From Helicobacteraceae bacterium (GTDB lineage: Bacteria; Campylobacterota; Campylobacteria; Campylobacterales; Sulfurimonadaceae), in the NCBI GenBank assembly GCA_027061425.1, contig JALSUN010000171.1, positions 1 through 26,312 of the forward strand: a stretch of 26,312 nt of DNA, in the 5' to 3' direction. Position numbers and translations under genes: made by a program. Below the pieces are notes generated by a model. That model made no database searches. It saw only the letters and a list, made by a program, of their open reading frames with translations, and had not been told where the DNA came from. Below are positions 7,987-14,475 of the stretch, piece after piece. How positions within the stretch are numbered: the stretch's first letter is position 1; every line of letters starts with the position of its first letter.

Positions 7987-8399
7987 TGAAAATCATCTTA
8001 ATAGTAAGTTTACTGACCACACTCATATTTGCGCAGACTCTAGAAGAGTTTGCTAAGAAACACAACTATGAAACTGATTATAATGTTGCCTTAAATAAGG
8101 CGAAGAAGGCAGATAAATTAATCTTTTTTGTCATGGTCACAAACTACTGTCCTTGGTGCCGTAAATATGAAAAACGTACACTTTCAGACAAAAACATTGA
8201 TGCAGAGATCCATAAACATTTTATACCCCTAATTTTAAACCGTGAAAAAGGGAACTTCCCCGATCAGTTCAAAACACCAATCGTTCCGGTAACCTACATC
8301 GTCAACTATAAAGATGAAAGTATTGGTACTAAAGAGATGGGATATAAGGGGAAAAAAGATCTCAGAGAGATCTTAAGTAAATATTACGCCACCCATTAA
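7986..8399 (+). CDS. periplasmic thioredoxin-fold protein
   Basis: The 137-residue protein has a signal peptide (residues 1-16, ending LIFAQ) and one thioredoxin fold. The redox pair is C55-P-W-C58 in NYCPWCRK, and the cis-proline is P101 in the strand TPIVPVTYIV. This resembles the Thioredoxin_7/SoxW-like group that acts on disulfides of exported proteins. The electron donor is not in the window. The start is coupled to the preceding gene by TAATG. The last five codons (Tyr-Tyr-Ala-Thr-His) and the TAA stop lie inside the left terminal repeat of the mobile-like element at 8382-8655, so the original C-terminus was probably slightly different. The catalytic core is untouched. Confidence 0.85.
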   Translation: MKIILIVSLLTTLIFAQTLEEFAKKHNYETDYNVALNKAKKADKLIFFVMVTNYCPWCRKYEKRTLSDKNIDAEIHKHFIPLILNREKGNFPDQFKTPIVPVTYIVNYKDESIGTKEMGYKGKKDLREILSKYYATH

Positions 8400-8655
8400 A
8401 TACCCGAAAACTCAAGAGCTCTATAAGAGGTAAGGTTCGAGCGAAGAGAGATGAAGACCTAGCCATAGCTAAGTCGAAGCTCTATTTGTTTGAAGATTGC
8501 CTCTTATAGGGCTCCCCGAAGGGTGAGAGTACTTTTGCACATACTCTGCGTTAGACAACCTTCACCGTAGCTACGGCTACGCTAGAGAACATCTGCCTTG
8601 ATTATGCACAAAATTACCCTCATTGAGCTTTGGGTATTTAATGGGTGGCGTAATA
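8382..8655. mobile_element. MITE-like non-coding inverted-repeat element, copy 1
   Basis: A 274-bp element bounded by 24-bp perfect terminal inverted repeats (8382-8405 and 8632-8655, starting TATTACGCCACCC), with partial pairing continuing inward to CTCAA/TTGAG. If the outer TA is a target duplication, the element proper is 8384-8653, a pattern seen with Tc1/mariner-IS630-type MITEs. Internally there is a second stem (GAGCTCTATAAGAGG at 8416-8430 with CCTCTTATAGGGCTC at 8500-8514, one mismatch), a CCCCGAAGGG mini-hairpin and a CCGTAGCTACGG palindrome (8565-8576). No open reading frame of note is present. A second copy at 11155-11428 has the same length and differs at about 11 positions by hand count. 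It sits between convergent genes and fills the gap 8400-8663. Confidence 0.85.
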
Positions 8656-8663
8656 GTACTTGA

Positions 8664-8954
8664 CTATTTGTAGTGAGACTTAAAATAGTTGAACGAGTGC
8701 TTGAGTGCTTTTTGTGTCAACTCAACAAAATCTTTAGTATCTTTCCAACTCTCGCTTGCTTTGTCACCTATAGAACTAAACTGCTTTTCAGCCTCATCTA
8801 ACATAGCCACCAAATCTTTACGTTGTTCATCGTACAATTTTTTGGCATCTGTACTGAGACCACCTACCTTCTCTTTTAAATTAATCTCATCAATCTGTTT
8901 CTGAAATGATGCTATCTGTTTTTGAGCCTCAGCTAATATCTCTTCTTTTGTCAT
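8664..8954 (-). CDS. small coiled-coil protein
   Basis: The 96-residue, highly charged protein has no signal peptide or membrane segment. Heptad-like helices cover about residues 3-35 (EAQKQIASFQKQIDEI) and 38-90 (LYDEQRKDLVAMLDEAEKQF), followed by ESWKDTKDFVELTQKAL. The pattern of two amphipathic helices and a W-K-D motif resembles small stress-type coiled-coil proteins of the sll1863 kind, but that is a resemblance only. GGAG at 8964-8961 lies 6-7 nt before the ATG. The gene is monocistronic, faces the thioredoxin gene across the repeat element and is divergent from the YyaL gene. Confidence 0.75.
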   Translation of the reverse strand: MTKEEILAEAQKQIASFQKQIDEINLKEKVGGLSTDAKKLYDEQRKDLVAMLDEAEKQFSSIGDKASESWKDTKDFVELTQKALKHSFNYFKSHYK

Positions 8955-8979
8955 GTTTAACTCCTTAATTTTATTTTTT

Positions 8980-8985
8980 ATTATA
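8980..8985 (-). promoter_or_regulatory. probable -10 box for the coiled-coil gene
   Basis: The minus strand reads TATAAT directly after TG, 25 nt before the ATG at 8954, in AT-rich DNA with no clear -35. Position and motif support it; nothing else does. Confidence 0.45.
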
Positions 8986-9131
8986 CACTTAATTCATAGT
9001 TACCATTCATTAGTTGTTGCCAGATACCAGGTTTATAAGATTAGCTTTTTATTGCTTGCACTCTTTAAGCCCATCCTCAACTGCTATGCCCTACTCTTAT
9101 GTAATTTATACACTTTGTACTAGGATAAAAC

Positions 9132-11060
9132 ATGCCAAACCGACTTGCTAACGAAGATTCCCCCTACCTGCAACAGCACAAAAACAATCCTGTAGATTGG
9201 TGGCCTTGGTGTGATGAAGCCTTTGAAAAAGCCAAAACAGAACATAAAGGCATTTTTATCTCTATAGGTTATAGTGCCTGTCACTGGTGTCATGTCATGG
9301 AACATGAAGTGTTTGAAAATAAAGAGATCGCAGCCTACCTCAACGACCATTTTATCTCCATAAAGGTAGATAAAGAGGAGCGTCCTGACATTGATAAACA
9401 CTATCAGGAGGTTCACCAGTTACTTAACCGTCGGACAGGTGGTTGGCCAACTTCTATCTTCTCTACGCCCGAGAACAAACCTTTTTATGCAGCAACATAT
9501 ATACCACCAAAACCTCAAGATAAAAATATGGGATTTTTACAACTCATAGAGATCATTGCTCCTAAAATCAGTGAAAATGATGAAAAACTTTTTCAAAATG
9601 CAGATGAGATAGAGAACTTTCTCAAACCAGATGCCAAACCTTCAGAAGCAAAAGCACTGCAGCTTTCCATAGTAGAAACCTTCTTTAAACAGGCCACGCA
9701 CAACTATGAAAAAGACTATGGAGGATTTTCTACCACGCCTAAGTTCCCCCATGTCTCTACACTGGCCACCCTGCTCAACATCGCCACTATCGATCGTAAC
9801 CAAGAAGCAGAGCAGATGGTGCGTTTTACCTTAGAGCAGATGCAGCGTGGAGGGATGTATGACCTGATAGATGGTGGTTTTTGTCGCTACAGTACAGATG
9901 AGAAGTGGTTGGTACCGCATTTTGAGAAGATGACTTATGATAATGGTCTCCTCATTGAGCTCTATACCAAGGCCTCTACAACGTTACAAAACCCAAACTT
10001 TTTAACGACTGCCAAAGAGACAGCAGACTTTATGCTTGAGAAGATGGCTGAAGATAAACTCTTTTACTCCGCTAGTGATGCAGATACAGAATGTGAAGAG
10101 GGCAAATACTTTGTCTATGATTATGAAGAGGTCCTCGCCCTACTCTCACCATATTTTGATGAAAAAACAGTTTCAGAGATAACAGAGACCCTCTCCATTA
10201 CACCTGATGGTAACTTTGAAGGTAAAAATGTTCTACAGTTAACACAAGACAGACGCCCTGAGTGGTTTGAAAAGGTCAGGCACTCACTGCGCGAGATACG
10301 TAGAGACCGTCAGTATCCTTTCATAGATAAAAAAGTACAGGTCTCTTGGAATGCTATGATGATCTCAGGACTTTTCTCCCTCTCCTATCAAGATGAATTC
10401 TACCTAGATCAGGGGATCGATCATTTAGACAGACTTTTAGAGACTATGTATTTAGAAGGGACACTTTACCACTCCACACTCATCCATAAAACACCAAAAG
10501 TTCCTGCTTTTCTTGAAGACTACGCCTACCTTGGTCGTGCCCTCATCAAAGCTTACGAAGCAACATTTAATGCATACTATCTACTGTTAGCCCAGCAGTT
10601 TGCCAACACCGCACTGACAAACTTTTTTGATGCAGGACACTGGTACTTCTCCAAGGGTGAGTTTATTACAGAGGCAGATATGGGTGACAGCTCCTATCCT
10701 GGTTCTGTCGGAGTTATGTGTGACCTTCTGCTCTCTCTTGGCTCTCTAGTTGATGAGAAGTATCATAGATTTGCCACCATAACACTAGAGTACTACTCTC
10801 TCAAGCTCTCTAAAACACCGATCTATTATCCCTACTTCTTAGATCAGGCCCACCGCTACATGAAAGAAGATCGCATTATAAAGGCAGATGAAGAGACCCT
10901 TTTACAAGCATCCTCTATAGTCAGTACTGTAAGCTATCCCTACACTCTACCTTATGCAACATCAGAGAGCAGTAGTTTTCTTATCTGCGGCAGACAGAGC
11001 TGTTTTGCCAACACGCAAGACCCTTACGAAATAGAAGCGCTTATCAACAACTCTCTATAA
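9132..11060 (+). CDS. YyaL/DUF255 family thioredoxin-domain protein
   Basis: The 642-residue cytoplasmic protein has an N-terminal thioredoxin-like DUF255 domain (about residues 1-165), with the family marks NEDSPYLQQHKNNPVDWWPW, C50-H-W-C53 followed by HVM, VDKEERPDID and GGWPTSIFSTP. Behind it is a long helical region resembling an (alpha/alpha)6 barrel of the glycosidase/epimerase type (GGFCRYSTDEKWLVPHFEKMTYDN, NAMMISGL, FLEDYAYL). It matches Bacillus YyaL and animal SPATA20/SSP411 in layout and approximate length. The biochemical role of the family is not settled. AGGA at 9122-9125 precedes the ATG. It is a single gene, ended by a hairpin terminator at 11091 and flanked by the two copies of the repeat element. 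Confidence 0.92.
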   Translation: MPNRLANEDSPYLQQHKNNPVDWWPWCDEAFEKAKTEHKGIFISIGYSACHWCHVMEHEVFENKEIAAYLNDHFISIKVDKEERPDIDKHYQEVHQLLNRRTGGWPTSIFSTPENKPFYAATYIPPKPQDKNMGFLQLIEIIAPKISENDEKLFQNADEIENFLKPDAKPSEAKALQLSIVETFFKQATHNYEKDYGGFSTTPKFPHVSTLATLLNIATIDRNQEAEQMVRFTLEQMQRGGMYDLIDGGFCRYSTDEKWLVPHFEKMTYDNGLLIELYTKASTTLQNPNFLTTAKETADFMLEKMAEDKLFYSASDADTECEEGKYFVYDYEEVLALLSPYFDEKTVSEITETLSITPDGNFEGKNVLQLTQDRRPEWFEKVRHSLREIRRDRQYPFIDKKVQVSWNAMMISGLFSLSYQDEFYLDQGIDHLDRLLETMYLEGTLYHSTLIHKTPKVPAFLEDYAYLGRALIKAYEATFNAYYLLLAQQFANTALTNFFDAGHWYFSKGEFITEADMGDSSYPGSVGVMCDLLLSLGSLVDEKYHRFATITLEYYSLKLSKTPIYYPYFLDQAHRYMKEDRIIKADEETLLQASSIVSTVSYPYTLPYATSESSSFLICGRQSCFANTQDPYEIEALINNSL

Positions 11061-11090
11061 GAGCATCCCTAAATGTCATCTCCATACTAT

Positions 11091-11116
11091 GAGAACATTA
11101 TTTGTTCTCTCTTTTA
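11091..11116 (+). terminator. rho-independent terminator after the YyaL gene
   Basis: GAGAACA (11091-11097) and TGTTCTC (11103-11109) form a perfect 7-bp stem with a TTATT loop, followed by TCTTTT. It begins 30 nt after the stop codon. Confidence 0.65.
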
Positions 11117-11139
11117 CACTGCTTTAATCATCTCAGGAA

Positions 11140-11145
11140 TATAAT
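11140..11145 (+). promoter_or_regulatory. possible -10 box upstream of repeat copy 2 and ppk2
   Basis: TATAAT lies between the terminator at 11091 and the repeat element. If it is the ppk2 promoter, the whole 274-bp element is transcribed as part of a leader of nearly 300 nt. No -35 is seen. Confidence 0.35.
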
Positions 11146-11154
11146 ATTTGTATA

Positions 11155-11428
11155 TATTACGCCACCAATTAAATACCCGAAAACTCAAGAGCTCTATAAG
11201 AGGTGAGATTCGAACGAAGAGAGATGAAGACCTAGCCATAGCTAAGTCGAAGCTCTATTTGTTTGAAGATTGCCTCTTATAGGGCTCCCCGAAGGGTGAG
11301 GGTACTTTTGCACATACTCTGCGTTAGACAACCTTCACCGTAGCTATGGCTACGCTAAAGAACATCTGCCTTGATTATGCACAAAATTACCCTCATTGAG
11401 ATTTGGGTATTTAGTTGGTGACGTAATA
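11155..11428. mobile_element. MITE-like non-coding inverted-repeat element, copy 2
   Basis: The same element as 8382-8655, in the same orientation and exactly the same length, with about 11 substitutions and no gaps. The terminal repeat is slightly worn: the left arm TATTACGCCACCAATT pairs with a right arm whose complement is TATTACGTCACCAACT. One change is compensatory: C8394-G8643 in copy 1 is A11167-T11416 here. Together with the terminator it fills the 386-nt gap 11061-11446. It ends 18 nt before the ppk2 ATG and just before its AGGA Shine-Dalgarno (11437-11440). Confidence 0.85.
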
Positions 11429-11446
11429 GAATATAAAGGATGATTT

Positions 11447-12388
11447 ATGGGAAGCAAACGTGATATATTAGAAAGTAGTATGAAAGAGGGTGAGAACCTT
11501 AAAGAGAACGTCCATCCTGATCGTCGTCAAAAAAATAAAAAGAAGAAAAAGCAGGATGAAAAGCGTCTAAAAAAAGGGAAAAAAGTACCTGTATGGATAA
11601 AAAAAGAGGTTCTGGCCTATGAAGAAGAGCTACGTACCCTTCAGATAGAGCTCCTCAAATTACAAAATCATATCAAAGAAAAAGGTTCTAAACTCTTAAT
11701 GATTTTTGAGGGACGTGACGCTGCAGGTAAAGGGGGAACCATAAAACGTATTACTGAACATCTTAATCCCCGTGGTGCTCGGGTTGTAGCACTTGATAAA
11801 CCTTCTGACACAGAGAAGAGCCAGTGGTATTTTCAGCGTTATACACACCACCTGCCAAGTGCTGGAGAGATTGTTCTGTTTGACCGTTCATGGTATAACA
11901 GAGGCGGTGTTGAACCGGTCATGAGTTTTTGTACACAAGAGGAACATAAAGAGTTTTTACATGAGGTGCCAGAGTATGAACGTATGCAGGTCAATTCTGA
12001 CACTATTTTACTCAAGTTCTATTTTTCTGTCTCCAAAAAAGAGCAGGCTGGACGTTTTGAAAAACGTAAGACAGACCCACTTAAACAGTATAAACTCTCA
12101 CCAGTAGATGAGAAGTCTCAAAGTATGTGGGACAAATATACCATCGCCAAATACTCTATGCTTTTAGCCTCACACACTGACCACGCTCCATGGACGATTA
12201 TACGTTCAGACAACAAAAAGCAGGCAAGAATAAACTGTATCAAGCACATTTTGTCACAGGTTGAGTACCCCGGTAAAATTGATGCCTCTGCCTTAGTGAC
12301 CGATCCAGAAATCCTGATCAATGGAAATCAAGAGATCAAAAACATGGAAAGTAACATGTCACTGAAAAAACATGACACTAATGGGTGA
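11447..12388 (+). CDS. ppk2: polyphosphate kinase 2 family protein
   Basis: The 313-residue protein is a PPK2-type kinase, which uses inorganic polyphosphate to phosphorylate nucleotides in the cytoplasm (class I typically ADP to ATP or GDP to GTP). Visible marks are the Walker A GRDAAGKGG at residues 89-97, the lid region NPRGARVVALDKPSDTEKSQ, Walker B in FDRSWYNR (145-152), and the following GVEPVMSFCT. The single PPK2 domain with these motifs fits class I. The first 50 residues form a strongly basic extension (KKKKKQDEKRLKKGKK) that is longer than I expect and could bind polyphosphate or nucleic acid. The last 20 residues look unstructured. AGGA lies 6 nt before the ATG. Its leader contains repeat copy 2, and its 3' flank holds a tandem repeat and a long hairpin. 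Confidence 0.92.
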   Translation: MGSKRDILESSMKEGENLKENVHPDRRQKNKKKKKQDEKRLKKGKKVPVWIKKEVLAYEEELRTLQIELLKLQNHIKEKGSKLLMIFEGRDAAGKGGTIKRITEHLNPRGARVVALDKPSDTEKSQWYFQRYTHHLPSAGEIVLFDRSWYNRGGVEPVMSFCTQEEHKEFLHEVPEYERMQVNSDTILLKFYFSVSKKEQAGRFEKRKTDPLKQYKLSPVDEKSQSMWDKYTIAKYSMLLASHTDHAPWTIIRSDNKKQARINCIKHILSQVEYPGKIDASALVTDPEILINGNQEIKNMESNMSLKKHDTNG

Positions 12389-12393
12389 ATAAA

Positions 12394-12442
12394 TGTTGAA
12401 TGTTGAATGTTGAATGTTGAATGTTGAATGTTGAATGTTGAA
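12394..12442 (+). repeat. seven-copy heptanucleotide tandem repeat
   Basis: Seven perfect head-to-tail copies of TGTTGAA start 5 nt after the ppk2 stop codon. There are no spacers, so it is not a CRISPR array. Perfect short units of this kind are prone to slippage. It lies outside any gene I can support. Confidence 0.92.
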
Positions 12443-12519
12443 TTATGTCATCAAAGATAACCCTTGTCAAGCGAAGCAAAGACAAAAAAACAATAAACGA
12501 GAGTTTGTGAAAGTTGTGA

Positions 12520-12624
12520 AATAAGCTAGATTTGGTGTAGATTGTGCAAAATGTTTGACCGACAACGCACTAGAGTACGTCGAGTGTCAAACTTTTGTGC
12601 AAGATGCGCCGAAGCTAGCTTATT
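12520..12624. repeat. 105-bp imperfect inverted repeat (long hairpin)
   Basis: The left arm starts AATAAGCTAG (12520) and the right arm ends CTAGCTTATT (12624). About 39 bp per arm align with one single-base bulge. Ten outer base pairs are perfect. Five inner differences are C/T or G/A changes that become G-U pairs if the plus strand is transcribed, that is in the ppk2 3' region. The loop of about 25 nt contains CGAC..GTCG. The right end supplies the TAG stop of the minus-strand gene at 12615. No U-run follows, so it is not a standard terminator. With the heptamer array it occupies most of the gap 12389-12614. Confidence 0.8.
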
Positions 12625-12866
12625 GACGTGCCTTGGTCTTTTGCTACTTCCGTTAATAGGTCGCCCATTTTCTTTGCTGCCTCTATCATAGCCTCATCAT
12701 TACTATCTTCAAGCACCATACGCGCTATAGCAGGCAAGATATCAACATAAAGCTGACGTGACTCATTAAAGTCCATCTTACCCTCTTTGATATTATTACC
12801 GGTAGAGTGTAACACCATCGCTAAACCTAAAAAAAGCTCATTGGAGTCAAGTTCTAATTTTGCCAC
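12615..12866 (-). CDS. 83-residue protein of unknown function downstream of thrC
   Basis: The protein is small, acidic, predicted helical and cytoplasmic, with no cysteine and no membrane segment. Notable stretches are ELFLGLAMVLHSTGNNIKEG and LPAIARMVLEDSNDEAMIEA. I recognise no family. The start is GTG at 12866, chosen because AAGGAG (12877-12872) lies 5 nt upstream; this Shine-Dalgarno overlaps the thrC stop codon, so the gene is cotranscribed and probably coupled with thrC. Its last residues (Ser-Ile-Ser) and TAG stop fall within the right arm of the 105-bp hairpin, hinting that the tail was reshaped by that element. Confidence 0.75.
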   Translation of the reverse strand: MAKLELDSNELFLGLAMVLHSTGNNIKEGKMDFNESRQLYVDILPAIARMVLEDSNDEAMIEAAKKMGDLLTEVAKDQGTSIS

Positions 12867-12875
12867 GATATCTCC

Positions 12876-14348
12876 TTAAAGAAACGCAAGGATAACTTTT
12901 TCGATATCCTCTTTTTCTATCACTGAATCTTGAGTGATTTTTTTGTCAAAAAGCCCGTTGATCATACTTGGGATTGCTATGTTTGCTTTTTCAGAAATAG
13001 TCTTCAGCGCATCAATGTCTTTAGCCCCTGCTTCACCCGTAAGTGCTTCTGCAATAGTAGGAGAAAACTTTGTCCACTCAGCCGTTGAGTAGATAATGGT
13101 CTTGAGGCCATCTTTTGGCATATTTTCATACGCTTTAAAACTCGTAGCAGTGTGTGGGTCCATAAGATAACCATCATTTTCATAAACACTTTTGATGTAC
13201 GCCTTACCAGCCTCACCTTCACACTGGTCAGCAGAAAAGAGTGACTGTAGCTTTGTTAGCTCACTAGCCGTCAGTGTATAGACCTCTTTTTCATCCAAGT
13301 CTGCCATAAGCTCTCTTGTACGTTGCGCCCCATATAGGTCAAATATAACACGCTCTATGTTTGATGACTTTAAGATATCCATAGCAGGAGAGGTTGTCAC
13401 CTGAAGTTTACGTCCGCGAAGATCATAAGTACCTGTGTTTATAAGTTCCATTAAAAGGTTGTTCTCATTAGAACTTGAGATAAGCTTGTTAACAGGAAGC
13501 CCCATCTTCAACGCATAGTAACCACCAAGTAAGTTTCCAAAATTTGCACTTGGAACATTAAGGTTTACCTTCTCGCCCATTGTTATCGCCTCTTGACGCA
13601 CCAACTCTAAGTAAGAGTGGATGTGGTAAATAATTTGGAAGATAATACGCCCAAAGTTTACAGAGTTCGCAGCAGAAAGTGAGATGTGCTTAGTTTTTAG
13701 CTCGGCTTTGAAGCTTTGAGAAGCCAGAAGCTTTTTAAGCGCGGCCTGAGCATCATCGAAGTTACCCTTAATACCGATCACCTTTAGGTTTTCAGCATCT
13801 TCTGTCACCATCTGCAGGCGCTGTACATCACTTGTTCCACCATCAGGATAGAGACACGCCACTTGAACGTTAGCACGATTTTTAAATGTCTCTAGTGCCG
13901 CGGGTCCGGTGTCACCACTTGTTGCGGCTAGGATCAGGTAATTTTCATTCCGTTTTTGTGCTATCGCAGAGAGTACCTTACCAAAAGGCTGTAGTGCCAT
14001 GTCTTTAAAAGCACGGGTAGGACCATGATAAAGTTCACTCACATAGAGATCTTCTTTAACTTTAACTACAGGTACGGGGTTTTTAGGATCATCGAACTTG
14101 TCATACAGAGCAAGTGCTTCATCAATAACACTTTCATCTATATCGATCTCAAAACGTGTCAGCATATCTTTTGCCATTGTTTTGTAGTTACTCTCTAAGT
14201 GCTTCTCTAAAAACTCTTGTCCAAGAGTGGGAAGACTTTCAGGTACATAAAGTCCACCAAAAGAGGCGATAGGGCTTAAAATAGCCTCAGAAAAAGTAAC
14301 AGACTGAGGATGTTGGCCATCATTACCACGGGTTTCAATAAAGTTCAT
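12876..14348 (-). CDS. thrC: threonine synthase
   Basis: The PLP enzyme converts O-phosphohomoserine to threonine, the last step of threonine synthesis. From the chosen start it has 490 residues. The PLP lysine is K115 in YHGPTRAFKDMALQPFG, and the phosphate-binding loop is AATSGDTGPAALE. An N-terminal helical section with FSEAILSPIASFGGLYVPE is typical of the long bacterial type. I chose ATG at 14348 because AAGG lies 6 nt before it; an in-frame TTG at 14384 would add 12 residues but has no ribosome site. A TATAAT box lies about 50 nt upstream. The 83-residue gene follows in the same transcript. Confidence 0.96.
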   Translation of the reverse strand: MNFIETRGNDGQHPQSVTFSEAILSPIASFGGLYVPESLPTLGQEFLEKHLESNYKTMAKDMLTRFEIDIDESVIDEALALYDKFDDPKNPVPVVKVKEDLYVSELYHGPTRAFKDMALQPFGKVLSAIAQKRNENYLILAATSGDTGPAALETFKNRANVQVACLYPDGGTSDVQRLQMVTEDAENLKVIGIKGNFDDAQAALKKLLASQSFKAELKTKHISLSAANSVNFGRIIFQIIYHIHSYLELVRQEAITMGEKVNLNVPSANFGNLLGGYYALKMGLPVNKLISSSNENNLLMELINTGTYDLRGRKLQVTTSPAMDILKSSNIERVIFDLYGAQRTRELMADLDEKEVYTLTASELTKLQSLFSADQCEGEAGKAYIKSVYENDGYLMDPHTATSFKAYENMPKDGLKTIIYSTAEWTKFSPTIAEALTGEAGAKDIDALKTISEKANIAIPSMINGLFDKKITQDSVIEKEDIEKVILAFL

Positions 14349-14396
14349 AAACAACCTTTGTAAGTGTTCAGTTAAGGCACTCAAAATATTGGCGCG

Positions 14397-14402
14397 ATTA
14401 TA
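14397..14402 (-). promoter_or_regulatory. probable extended -10 for thrC
   Basis: The minus strand reads TGCTATAAT, a TATAAT box with the TGn extension, about 50 nt ahead of the thrC ATG and directly behind a hairpin that would end the upstream unit. Confidence 0.55.
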
Positions 14403-14416
14403 GCAAAAGCGCGGTT

Positions 14417-14447
14417 AGAAAAGGGTTGAGAGAAGAGATTTCTCAAC
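14417..14447 (-). terminator. hairpin terminator after the AMMECR1-Memo gene
   Basis: On the minus strand GTTGAGA (14447-14441) pairs perfectly with TCTCAAC (14431-14425) across a 9-nt loop, followed by CCTTTTCT. It lies 28 nt after the stop codon and just before the thrC promoter. The U-run is short, so termination may be partial. Confidence 0.45.
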
Positions 14448-14475
14448 TATTGTAGCCCTATCTCATCAAAGTTCA

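Noticed and set aside
9120..9416. A 98-codon minus-strand frame over the start of the YyaL gene
   Set aside because: Entirely antisense to the conserved DUF255 motifs.
8382..11428. The two repeat copies as ends of a composite transposon
   Set aside because: No transposase or other mobility gene lies between them; the enclosed genes look like ordinary chromosomal genes.
12394..12442. Heptamer array as a possible CRISPR
   Set aside because: Units are 7 bp and directly adjacent with no spacers, and no cas genes are present.
12520..12624. 105-bp hairpin as a rho-independent terminator
   Set aside because: No U-run follows either arm and the stem is far longer than a usual terminator; it may still slow polymerase.
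14349..14384. Upstream TTG start for thrC (12 extra residues)
   Set aside because: No Shine-Dalgarno for the TTG, whereas ATG at 14348 has AAGG 6 nt upstream and starts at a family-like N-terminus.
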